Shown: positions 1 to 6,632 of the stretch, in pieces
Layout: each line of letters opens with the position of its first letter
Numbering within the stretch: the stretch's first letter is position 1
Origin: DATHGT01 sp035317605
GTDB lineage: Bacteria > Methylomirabilota > Methylomirabilia > Rokubacteriales > CSP1-6
Assembly (NCBI GenBank): GCA_035317605.1
Contig: DATHGT010000022.1
Coordinates: forward strand, 1 to 9,732
Direction of reading: 5' to 3'
Length of the DNA: 9,732 bases
Made by a program: the position numbers and the translations under genes
Notes under the pieces: generated by a model
Seen by the model: the letters and a program-made list of their open reading frames with translations, nothing else
Told to the model about the DNA's origin: nothing
Database searches by the model: none

Positions 1-57
1 CGGCACTCGGCGTTGACGATCGCCACGAGGTCGGCGAGCAGCGTGTCCTTGTCGCGG
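1..57. repeat. Direct repeat, copy A (window edge)
   Basis: 56 of 57 bases match positions 346-402; the only difference is G at 12 against A at 357, a synonymous change in an Asn codon on the minus strand. The repeat may continue to the left beyond the window. Copy distance is 345 bp (115 codons), so it is in frame. Confidence 0.95.
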
Positions 58-842
58 GGAAAGTCTTTCCAGCGCGCGGGGTCTTCCATCCCCTTGTTGG
101 CGAACTCCAGCACGATCTGTGACGCCGTGAGGTCGCCGAGCACGCCGAAGACGTTCCGGTAATCCCGGAGCGCGCTGAAGGGACGCCCGTACAGGTTACC
201 GAAGCACACGTGGACGGCGATCTTCGCGTCGACGCCGGCCACCGCTCGATTCACACCGCGGGTCACGTCGTGAACGGAGCCCGCATACATCCCGTGATGC
301 GGCTCGTCGATCTGGATGAAGTCGGCGCCCGCCGCCGCCAGCGCCCGGCACTCGGCATTGACGATCGCCACGAGGTCGGCGAGCAGCGTGTCCTTGTCGC
401 GGTAGCCGCCGGCCAGCTTCAGCGGCACCAGCAGCGTGTAGGGGCCGGGGACGGTCGCCTTGAGCGGCTTGTCGGTGAGCGAGCGCGCCAGCTTCCACTC
501 CTCCACGATGCCGAGGCCCTGCGGCGCCGAGATCGCGTCGACGACCTCGAACGGCGTGTTGGTGTCCCAGAGCGGCTGGCCGAGCTGGCGGGGCGCGGGC
601 AGCGCGCGGATGCCGGCGATGCGGTCGTAGAACCCGATGATGAAGCGCACCCGCATCATCTCGCCGGTCGTGAGCACGTCGACCCCCGCGCGCTCCTGGT
701 CGAGCAGCGCCGCCTGGGTGGCGTCCTCCATCAGCTCGCGCACGTCGATCGCGCCCAGGCGATTCTGCGCCAGCGCCTCGCGCGCGAGCCAGACCCACCC
801 CGGCAGCCCGTGACTTCCCACAGTGGACGTCGTCAACGTCAT
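1..842 (-). CDS. Cobalamin-independent methionine synthase (MetE C-domain)-like protein, 3' end missing
   Basis: Open frame from ATG at 842 to the left edge (280 codons, no stop), preceded by a GAGGGGG ribosome site 7 nt upstream. Residues 1-15 contain the family's opening TTSTVGSHGLPGW. Substrate-site acidic pair lies in IDEPHHG (179-184). Zinc ligands of MetE enzymes are matched by His211 and Cys213 in VHVCFG and Glu246 in VLEFANKG; the fourth ligand, a later Cys, is not in the window. Family members carry out zinc-dependent methyl transfer to a thiol such as homocysteine, in the cytosol. Stand-alone C-domain paralogues like this often lack the MetE N-terminal half and their true methyl donor is usually unknown, so the exact reaction is open. 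Residues 263-280 repeat residues 148-165 exactly, replacing the expected C-terminal sequence: the gene is truncated and probably chimeric at this end. Confidence 0.85.
   Translation of the reverse strand, partial: MTLTTSTVGSHGLPGWVWLAREALAQNRLGAIDVRELMEDATQAALLDQERAGVDVLTTGEMMRVRFIIGFYDRIAGIRALPAPRQLGQPLWDTNTPFEVVDAISAPQGLGIVEEWKLARSLTDKPLKATVPGPYTLLVPLKLAGGYRDKDTLLADLVAIVNAECRALAAAGADFIQIDEPHHGMYAGSVHDVTRGVNRAVAGVDAKIAVHVCFGNLYGRPFSALRDYRNVFGVLGDLTASQIVLEFANKGMEDPARWKDFPRDKDTLLADLVAIVNAEC
346..402. repeat. Direct repeat, copy B (inside MetE-like gene)
   Basis: Partner of the repeat at 1-57. This copy sits in a normal context for the family (residues 148-165, just before the substrate-binding strand), so it is the native one; copy A is the misplaced one. 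Confidence 0.95.
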
Positions 843-864
843 CGCCAGCCCCCTCGGCGAGACG

Positions 865-892
865 ATCATGCTACGGTGGGGCGAAAGTTCAA
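865..892 (-). promoter_or_regulatory. Candidate promoter of the MetE-like gene
   Basis: On the minus strand TTGAAC (892-887) is followed after 16 nt by CATGAT (870-865), 22 nt before the ATG at 842. Both hexamers match 4/6 of the sigma-70 consensus. It overlaps the candidate promoter of the divergent alcohol dehydrogenase, so the two may compete. Inferred from motif only. Confidence 0.3.
869..877 (+). promoter_or_regulatory. Candidate extended -10 of the alcohol dehydrogenase
   Basis: TGCTACGGT is an extended -10 form (TGn then TACGGT) without a convincing -35, in the 67-bp divergent spacer. It predicts a leader of roughly 25 nt carrying the GGAGG ribosome site at 900-904. Confidence 0.3.
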
Positions 893-909
893 AGCTTCCG
901 GAGGAACCC

Positions 910-1989
910 ATGAAAGCTGCCGTCTTCCACGGGCCGCACAAGCCGCTGACCATCGAGAACGTCGAGATCGATCAGCCGATCGGGCGCGAGGTGCTGGTCC
1001 GTACGGTCGCGTCAGGCGTCTGCCACAGCGACCTGCACTTCGTCGACGGCTACTATCCGTTCCCGGCCCCGGCCATCCTCGGCCACGAGGCGGCGGGCAT
1101 CGTGGAGGCCGTCGGTCCCTACGTCGGCGACTTCAAGGCTGGCGACCACGTGATCGCCTGCCTGTCCGTCTTCTGCGGCACGTGCGAATACTGCCTCACC
1201 GGCAAGACCCACCTATGCCAGACGCGCCCGACGCGCGCGAAGCACGAGCCGCCCAAGCTCACCTGGAACGGGCAGCCCGTGAACCAGTTCGCGAACCTGT
1301 CGGCCTACGCCGAGAAGATGCTGGTGCACGAGAACGCCATCGTGAAGATGGACGACCAGATGCCGTTCGCTCAGGCCGCCCTCATCGGCTGCGGCGTGAC
1401 CACCGGCGTGGGCGCCGCGCTGAACACCGCGCGCATCGAGCCGGGGACCACCGTCGCGGTCTTCGGCGCCGGCGGCGTGGGCCTGGCGGTGATCCAGGGC
1501 GCGCGCATCGCGGGGGCGCGCATGATCATCGCGGTCGACACCGTGGAGGGCAAGTTCGCCACGGCCAGGGAGCTCGGCGCCACCCACACGGTCAACGCCA
1601 AGCAGGACGATCCGGCCAAGGCCATCCGCACGCTCACCGGCGGCGGCGTCGATTACGCGTTCGAGGCGATCGGGCTCAAGATCGCGGCCGAGCAGTGCTT
1701 CGACGCGCTCAAGCCGGGCGGCACCGCGACCATCATCGGCATGATCCCGGTCGGCCAGAAGATCGAGCTGGACGGTCCGATGTTCCTGCGCGAGAAGAAG
1801 ATCCAGGGCTGCAGCATGGGCAGCAACCGGTTCAAGGTCGACATGCCGCGCTACATCGAGTTCTATCGCCAGGGGCGCCTGAAGCTGGACGAGATGGTCA
1901 GCCGGCGCGGCAAGCTGGAGGACGTCAACGAGGCGTTCCGCGCGATGAAGGCCGGCGAGGTCGCGCGCACGGTGCTGATGTTCGACTGA
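910..1989 (+). CDS. Zinc-dependent, NAD-linked alcohol dehydrogenase (MDR superfamily)
   Basis: 359 residues, the usual length for the family. An in-frame upstream start at 823 is rejected: ATG 910 has GGAGG at 900-904 and gives the classical N-terminus MKAAVFHGP. N-terminal GroES-like domain about 1-150: catalytic zinc ligands Cys38 (GVCHSD), His59 (LGHEAAG) and Cys161; structural zinc lobe with Cys89, Cys92, Cys95 and Cys103 in C-x2-C-x2-C-x7-C spacing. Rossmann domain about 180-310: GAGGVG at 186-191 and Asp210 at the end of the second strand, which favours NAD over NADP. Expected to oxidise a primary or secondary alcohol, or reduce an aldehyde, in the cytosol. All metal ligands are intact, so it should be active. 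Closest in style to the class III/NDMA-type alcohol dehydrogenases, but substrate cannot be told. The divergent MetE-like gene suggests no clear pathway. Confidence 0.92.
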   Translation: MKAAVFHGPHKPLTIENVEIDQPIGREVLVRTVASGVCHSDLHFVDGYYPFPAPAILGHEAAGIVEAVGPYVGDFKAGDHVIACLSVFCGTCEYCLTGKTHLCQTRPTRAKHEPPKLTWNGQPVNQFANLSAYAEKMLVHENAIVKMDDQMPFAQAALIGCGVTTGVGAALNTARIEPGTTVAVFGAGGVGLAVIQGARIAGARMIIAVDTVEGKFATARELGATHTVNAKQDDPAKAIRTLTGGGVDYAFEAIGLKIAAEQCFDALKPGGTATIIGMIPVGQKIELDGPMFLREKKIQGCSMGSNRFKVDMPRYIEFYRQGRLKLDEMVSRRGKLEDVNEAFRAMKAGEVARTVLMFD

Positions 1990-2043
1990 CCCGGCGGACC
2001 CCGGGCGCGACCCGGACACGCGCAGTGTATCCGTCCAGACACA

Positions 2044-2072
2044 TTGAACGCAGCTGCGCGGCGAGCTAGGGT
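2044..2072 (+). promoter_or_regulatory. Promoter of the coiled-coil protein gene
   Basis: TTGAAC (2044-2049), 17-nt spacer, TAGGGT (2067-2072). The -10 ends 6 nt before ATG 2079, so transcription would start at or next to the start codon, giving a leaderless mRNA. This agrees with the lack of a Shine-Dalgarno sequence there. Confidence 0.5.
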
Positions 2073-2078
2073 GTGCCC

Positions 2079-2627
2079 ATGACGGCCGAGGAGCCGGGAA
2101 AACGGAATCTCGACGCGGGCATCGAGCTCGTGCTCGGAGAGCTCCGCGACCTGCGCGTGGAGATGCGAGCCGACCGCCAGCGCTCCGATGAGGAGCGGCG
2201 GCAGGTCGACGAGGCCTGGCGACGGGAGCGGCAGCAGGCCGACGAACAGCGGCGGCAAGCCGACGAGGCGTGGCAACGGGAGCGCCGGCAGGCCGACGAG
2301 GCGTGGCAACAAGAACGGCGCCGAGTCGACGAGCAGCTCAAGCAGGATCGGGCGGCGGCAGACGAACGGCTTCGCCAGGAACGAGTCGAGTTTCAGCAGT
2401 TCCTTCAGGAGATGAGGCGCGAGTCGCAGGAGTTCCGGGAAGACTCGCTCCGGCGCGAGGCCGCCGCGCAGAGAGCGTTCAAGGACTCGTTCAAGCAGGT
2501 CCACCCCGTCGGGCTCGCGATCGTCAGGACCCTGAACCGACACACGCAGATCCTCGAGCGAATCGATCGGAGGCTCGCCGGCCCCGGAAACGGGCGCCGC
2601 GGACGCGACAACGGCCGCGGCCGCTGA
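2079..2627 (+). CDS. Arg/Glu-rich coiled-coil protein with 11-residue repeats
   Basis: 182 residues. ATG 2079 chosen because the promoter -10 ends 6 nt before it; GTG 2073 is an in-frame alternative adding two residues. Three parts: a short N-terminal helix (about 11-30, LDAGIELVLGELRDLRVEMR), a long charged helix (31-135) and a tail. The helix is made of hendecads of the type RRQADEAWQRE: 40-50, 58-68, 69-79, 80-90, 91-101, then degenerate ones to about 123, with a 7-residue unit RQQADEQ at 51-57. The C-terminal part (140-166) contains PVGLAIVRTLNRHTQILERIDRRL-like amphipathic sequence, split here only for description, and a basic Gly/Arg tail (167-182) that could contact nucleic acid. No signal peptide or membrane segment. 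No catalytic motif; function unknown, likely a cytosolic scaffold or oligomerisation protein. Its stop lies 6 bp from that of the convergent DinB-like gene. Confidence 0.75.
   Translation: MTAEEPGKRNLDAGIELVLGELRDLRVEMRADRQRSDEERRQVDEAWRRERQQADEQRRQADEAWQRERRQADEAWQQERRRVDEQLKQDRAAADERLRQERVEFQQFLQEMRRESQEFREDSLRREAAAQRAFKDSFKQVHPVGLAIVRTLNRHTQILERIDRRLAGPGNGRRGRDNGRGR
2196..2381 (+). repeat. Coding tandem repeat, 33-bp units (11 residues)
   Basis: Imperfect 33-bp units; 2250-2282 and 2283-2315 agree at 28/33 positions, with the RRQADEAWQ core kept. A 21-bp unit at 2229-2249 interrupts the array, keeping frame. Outer units are diverged at DNA level but keep the A/V-D-E core. Confidence 0.8.
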
Positions 2628-2633
2628 GTCCCC

Positions 2634-3101
2634 CTACGATTTCGCCGCGGCGGCCTGAAGGTCCCGCACGTGCTCGGCCCAGTGGCGGGCCAGCAACTCC
2701 AGGCGCTGCCCCCCCGTCATCCGCTCGCCGTTGGAGCGCTGGAAGCACGGGCGCTCGAGGTCGGGCGCGTTGCGCGCGGCGCGGGTGAGGCGGCCGTGGG
2801 CCTGACGGAGCTGGGTCAGCAGCTCGTCGTAACTCTCGTGCTCGTGGAGACGGCGGCAGACCTCGTTCACGGTGTCCGCGTCGGCCGGCACCGGCCACGG
2901 CGGACCGCCGTGCGCGGCGGCCTCGATCCCCCACGCGGTGGCGTCGTGGAAGTAGATGAAGTGCATCATGATGTCGCGCGCCTGCCAGCGATCGACCCGC
3001 GCGTCGGTGCGGCGGCCCGGCCCGTCGAAATACGCCAGCGTCTCTCCCACCACCCGGTCCAGCTCCGCGATCAGTGCGTCCTTGTCCTTCCCCGTCGCCA
3101 T
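2634..3101 (-). CDS. DinB / maleylpyruvate isomerase N-domain-like four-helix protein
   Basis: 155 residues, typical for a single DinB-fold domain. ATG 3101 has GGGGAGGA 7 nt upstream; ATG 3152 (17 codons longer, start of the Arg-rich MDNARARRRERR) has a weaker GAGGA site overlapping the phnE stop and cannot be excluded. DinB-like features: opening helix DKDALIAELDRVVGETLAYF, first metal-binding region MMHFIYFHDATAW (His47, His52), and last helix LLARHWAEHVRDL (His140, His144), matching the three-histidine nickel/zinc site of the fold. Family members are thiol-dependent transferases or isomerases, often using bacillithiol or mycothiol, and many have no known role. It follows phnE in the same direction at 62 bp, so it may be the last gene of the transporter operon, but the link to transport is not obvious. 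Confidence 0.7.
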   Translation of the reverse strand: MATGKDKDALIAELDRVVGETLAYFDGPGRRTDARVDRWQARDIMMHFIYFHDATAWGIEAAAHGGPPWPVPADADTVNEVCRRLHEHESYDELLTQLRQAHGRLTRAARNAPDLERPCFQRSNGERMTGGQRLELLARHWAEHVRDLQAAAAKS

Positions 3102-3115
3102 CGCTGACTCCTCCC

Positions 3116-3136
3116 CGCGGCGCTCGCGTCGCCGCG
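3116..3136 (-). other. Hairpin between phnE and the DinB-like gene
   Basis: Perfect 7-bp stem CGCGGCG/CGCCGCG with a 7-nt loop (3123-3129), directly next to the DinB-like ribosome site. No T-run follows on either strand, so it is not a classical intrinsic terminator; it may attenuate or protect the mRNA, or be chance in GC-rich DNA. Confidence 0.3.
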
Positions 3137-3163
3137 CACGAGCATTGTCCATCACCGCCGTCC

Positions 3164-3900
3164 TCAGACCAATCGCTCCCGCAGCTTCGAGGAGAGCGCG
3201 TCGACCACCATCACCATCGCCACCGTCACCAGCAGCACGGTGGACGCGGCGGGGTAGTCGATCATCCGCAGATACGTCTGGAGATAGAAGCCGATGCCGC
3301 CTGCGCCCACGAAGCCCAGCACGGTGGCCGCGCGGATGTTGGTCTCCAGGCGATAGAGCACGTACGAGAGGAACAGCGGCAGCACCTGGGGGAGCACGCC
3401 GAAGCGGAGGACTTGCAGGCGCGTGGCGCCGGTGGCGGTGATCGCGTCCACCGGTCCGCGGTCGATGCCCTCGACGGCCTCGGAATAGAGCTTGGCCAGC
3501 GAGGTCGTGGTGTAGGCGATCACCGCGAGCACGCCGGGAAACGGGCCGAGGCCGACCGCGGCCACGAAGATCAGCGCGTAGACGAGCGTGTCGACGCTGC
3601 GGAAGAAGTTCAGCACCACGCGCGCCGGGTAGAAGAGCGGGGGCGCGGCGACGTTGCGGGCCGAGATCACGCCGAGGGGCAGCGCCAGCACCGCAGCCAC
3701 AGCGGTGCCGAGCAGCGCGATCTCCACGGTCTTGAGCGCGCCGAGCAGCGCCGCCGGCAGCACGCGCAAGTCGGGCGGCAGCATGCGGCCGAGGATGTCG
3801 AAGATCCACGGCAGTCCCCGCACGAAGCGGACGGGGTCCGCGCCGGTGTCCCACGCGGACCAACCAAGCGCGACCAGCGCCACGAACCACGCCGCGCGCT

Positions 3901-3904
<4 letters not shown>
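3164..3904 (-). CDS. phnE: Phosphonate-type ABC transporter permease, PhnE family
   Basis: 246 residues, slightly shorter than typical PhnE (about 260). Inner-membrane permease of a Phn-type importer. Hydrophobic segments at about 4-17, 55-82, 106-133, 165-185, 193-212 and 220-238. The cytoplasmic coupling loop (EAA motif) lies at 142-176, starting EAVEGIDRG and continuing through ATGATRLQVLRFGVLPQV, the characteristic PhnE form. GFVGAGGIGF (197-206) is another conserved PhnE segment. ATG 3904 overlaps the phnC stop as ATGA, which implies translational coupling, and fixes the start. Substrate specificity comes from the binding protein and cannot be read from the permease. A homodimer with two copies of the ATPase is the usual arrangement. 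Confidence 0.9.
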
Positions 3905-4641
<737 letters not shown>

Positions 4642-4647
4642 GTTATT

Positions 4648-4671
4648 GGGGGGCCTAGCCACGGGCCCCCC
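4648..4671 (-). other. Hairpin 1 in the phnD-phnC spacer
   Basis: Perfect 8-bp stem GGGGGGCC/GGCCCCCC around an 8-nt loop (4656-4663), just upstream of the phnC ATG. All-GC stem; would form in the phnDC mRNA and hide the expected ribosome-site position. Confidence 0.75.
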
Positions 4672-4691
4672 AAACCCCCCGATTTGCGTCG

Positions 4692-4712
4692 CGCCCCGGC
4701 TGCGCCGGGGCG
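4692..4712 (-). other. Hairpin 2 in the phnD-phnC spacer
   Basis: Perfect 9-bp all-GC stem CGCCCCGGC/GCCGGGGCG with a 3-nt loop (4701-4703). Very stable on either strand. No T-run follows on the minus strand, so not a canonical terminator; it resembles a REP-type element or a 3' stabilising stem for the phnD message. Confidence 0.8.
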
Positions 4713-4717
4713 ATCCT

Positions 4718-4737
4718 TGAATCCACCGTAGGATTCA
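4718..4737 (-). other. Hairpin 3, overlapping the phnD stop codon
   Basis: Perfect 7-bp stem TGAATCC/GGATTCA with a 6-nt loop (4725-4730). The phnD TGA (4737-4735) is part of the stem. Weaker than the neighbouring hairpin but perfectly paired. Confidence 0.6.
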
Positions 4738-5604
4738 GCGAGGTCGGTAGCCGAGGAGGTCCATGGCGGCGCGGACGGGGTCGTACTCGCGGTCTTCCGC
4801 GAGCTCGAAGCCGTCGATGTCGTAGAGGCGCTTGAGCAGGGCGGCGTGCGTGGGGCTGGCGATCTTGAGCAGCGCCTCGCGCACCTTCGCGAAGAGGGCG
4901 GGATCGAGCTTCTCCCGCGCGGCGATGCCGGCCTCGGGAATCGGCGGCGTCTCGGCCACGAAGGCCAGGCGCTCGCGCTCGGCCGGATCCTTCAGGTACT
5001 GCTCGCGCGCCATGTCGAACGAGGCGATGGCGTCGACGTGGCCGTTGAGCAGCGCGCGCATGCTGGCGTCGTGCGAGCCCGCGAACGTGACCTCGCGGAA
5101 GAACGTCTTGGGATCGCGGTTCTTCACCAGCCCCTTCTGGATCAGCAGCACCATCGGATAGATGTAGCCCGACGACGACGCGGGGTCCACGAATGCCATC
5201 GTCTTGCCGCGGAGGTCTTCCAGCGTCTTGATGCCCGAGTCCTTCCGCACGTAGATGCGCGAGGTGAACGTCGTCTTGCCGTGCCACTGGTTCTTGGCCA
5301 CGATCCGCGCCTTGGCCTCGCGGTTGGCGAGCACGTACCCGGCGGGATGGACGAAGGCGAGGTCCGCGGTCTGGTTGCGGAGAGCCTCGACCACCGCGGC
5401 GTAGTCGCTGGCCACGGTCACCCGCACGGGGACCCCCACGAGCTGGCCGAGCACGCGTCCGAACTCTTCGCCGGCGGCGAGCAGGTCGGTCGGCTTCTGC
5501 GAGGGCGTGAGCACCAGGTGCAGCGGCTTGTCGGCGGCGCGCGCCGAACCGGTCCAGGCCAGGGCCGCGAGGACGAGCGCGAGGGCAAGTCGAAGGGCCG
5601 TCAT
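4735..5604 (-). CDS. phnD: Phosphonate/phosphite/phosphate-type periplasmic binding protein, PhnD family
   Basis: 289 residues, usual length. Signal peptide: hydrophobic core 4-17 and cleavage expected after SARA (residue 23), without a lipobox Cys, so a soluble periplasmic protein. PhnD-family landmarks: DLAFVHPAGYVLA (81-93), FTSRIYVRKDSGIKTLEDL (113-131), GKTMAFVDPASSSGY (133-147), whose Ser-rich loop contacts the anionic ligand group in known PhnD and PtxB structures, and GSHDASMRALLNGHVDAIA (176-194) with His178. First gene of the phnD-phnC-phnE unit; it delivers ligand to the permease. Promoter candidate TATGCT ends 8 nt before ATG. Binding proteins of this family take phosphonates, phosphite, phosphate or hypophosphite, and some annotated members may take other anions; none can be chosen here since no phosphonate-degrading gene is in the window. 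Confidence 0.9.
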   Translation of the reverse strand: MTALRLALALVLAALAWTGSARAADKPLHLVLTPSQKPTDLLAAGEEFGRVLGQLVGVPVRVTVASDYAAVVEALRNQTADLAFVHPAGYVLANREAKARIVAKNQWHGKTTFTSRIYVRKDSGIKTLEDLRGKTMAFVDPASSSGYIYPMVLLIQKGLVKNRDPKTFFREVTFAGSHDASMRALLNGHVDAIASFDMAREQYLKDPAERERLAFVAETPPIPEAGIAAREKLDPALFAKVREALLKIASPTHAALLKRLYDIDGFELAEDREYDPVRAAMDLLGYRPR

Positions 5605-5612
5605 GGCTCACG

Positions 5613-5618
5613 AGCATA
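5613..5618 (-). promoter_or_regulatory. Candidate -10 of phnD
   Basis: TATGCT (5618-5613) lies 8 nt before the phnD ATG; no good -35. Implies a leaderless or very short-leader mRNA. In the 64-bp divergent spacer shared with the MBL gene. Confidence 0.35.
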
Positions 5619-5656
5619 GACGAGGCCACACGAGAGCGCCACGCGTCGAGCGGAGG

Positions 5657-5662
5657 TATGAT
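5657..5662 (+). promoter_or_regulatory. Candidate -10 of the MBL-ThDP unit
   Basis: TATGAT (5/6 match to consensus) lies 6 nt before GTG 5669, the same geometry as at the coiled-coil gene. No good -35 at the right spacing, so an activator or alternative sigma factor may be involved. Confidence 0.4.
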
Positions 5663-5668
5663 TCCGCC

Positions 5669-6619
5669 GTGTCCTCCGCCCGGCTCGAGGAAATCGACCG
5701 CATCAGCGTGACGACGGTCGTCGACAACTACATCGACTCGCTGCTGCGCGACCGTCCGGGGGCGCGGCGGTTCAGCTCCACGGTCGCGCGCAAGATGACG
5801 GATCTGCGCGCCGAGCACGGCCTCGCCCATCTCGTGGAGGTGGCGCGCGGCGACACCACCACGCGCATCGGCTTCGACTTCGGCCAGACTCACGATTCGC
5901 TCAATCACAACACCCGCGAGCTGGGGCTCGACCCCGGCCGGCTCGACGCGATCGCGTTGAGCCACGGCCACCGCGATCACTTCGGCGGCCTCATGGGCTA
6001 TCTCCACGCCTACCGCCGCTTCATGCGCAAGGACCTCACGTTCTACGCGGGCGCCGACCACTTCTTGCCGCGCTTCCAGGTGCGCGACGGCGACAAGGTC
6101 TACACCGGCCGCCTCGACCGTCGCGAGATCGAGCGCTACGACGTGCGGGTCGAGGTCGTGACCGAGCCGACCCCGATCGCCGAGGGCGTGCTGCTGAGCG
6201 GCGAAATGCGCGCGCAGGAGCCCTTCGAGCCCATTCCGTCCAACCTCCAGGTCGAGCGTGACGGCGTGATCGCCCCCGATGACTTCATCGGGGAGCAGAC
6301 CCTGATCGCCAACGTCCGCGATCGCGGGCTCGTGGTGGTCACCTCGTGCTCGCACCGGGGGATCGTCGGCATCTGCCGCAACGCCGTCCGCGTCACCGGG
6401 GTGTCGAAGATCCACGCGGTGATCGGCGGCTTCCACCTGAGCGGACTCACCGAGGAGCGCGTGACCCGCGTGGTCGACGCGTTCGCGAAATTCGGGCTCG
6501 ACCACATCGTGCCCCAGCACTGCACCGGCATCGAGGCCATCGCCACGCTCTATCACCGGCTGCCGACACAGATGGTGCTCACGTCGGTCGGCACCACGTT
6601 CACGTTCGCGTCACCGTGA
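5669..6619 (+). CDS. MBL-fold metallohydrolase, COG1237 (RFA-P synthase-like) type
   Basis: 316 residues from GTG 5669; the frame is open further upstream to 5507 but that part runs over the phnD gene on the other strand and is low-complexity, and the -10 at 5657-5662 fits the GTG. Metal site: HGHRDH at 99-104 (H-x-H-x-D-H), His229 in SCSHRG, His256 in GGFHLSG and His284 in PQHCTG. The combination SCSHRGIVGI with GGFHL and the closing QHCTG marks the COG1237 group, named after the archaeal enzyme making a dihydropterin-ribofuranosylaminobenzene phosphate; bacterial members have mostly unknown substrates. No signal peptide, so cytosolic. Followed by the ThDP enzyme after 13 bp, and divergent from phnD. 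A phosphoester substrate connected with the transporter is a guess by analogy with PhnP, which is a different MBL family. Confidence 0.85.
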   Translation: MSSARLEEIDRISVTTVVDNYIDSLLRDRPGARRFSSTVARKMTDLRAEHGLAHLVEVARGDTTTRIGFDFGQTHDSLNHNTRELGLDPGRLDAIALSHGHRDHFGGLMGYLHAYRRFMRKDLTFYAGADHFLPRFQVRDGDKVYTGRLDRREIERYDVRVEVVTEPTPIAEGVLLSGEMRAQEPFEPIPSNLQVERDGVIAPDDFIGEQTLIANVRDRGLVVVTSCSHRGIVGICRNAVRVTGVSKIHAVIGGFHLSGLTEERVTRVVDAFAKFGLDHIVPQHCTGIEAIATLYHRLPTQMVLTSVGTTFTFASP

Positions 6620-6632
6620 AGGGAGAAGAACC

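Noticed and set aside
196..798. Minus-strand open frame of 200 codons
   Set aside because: Shadow of the true MetE-like frame, which runs open from 842 to the edge and carries the HVC zinc motif.
2014..2032. Imperfect hairpin after the alcohol dehydrogenase (GGACAC / GTGT-A-TCC)
   Set aside because: Seven pairs with a bulge and no T-run; too weak to call a terminator.
210..2069. Long plus-strand open frame of 619 codons
   Set aside because: Arg/Gly/His-rich sequence with no family features; it is an out-of-frame shadow of the MetE-like and alcohol dehydrogenase genes, common in GC-rich DNA.
4655..6556. Minus-strand open frame of 633 codons over phnD, MBL gene and spacer
   Set aside because: His/Asp/Arg-rich antisense shadow; the MBL motifs on the plus strand and the PhnD motifs in another minus frame are decisive.
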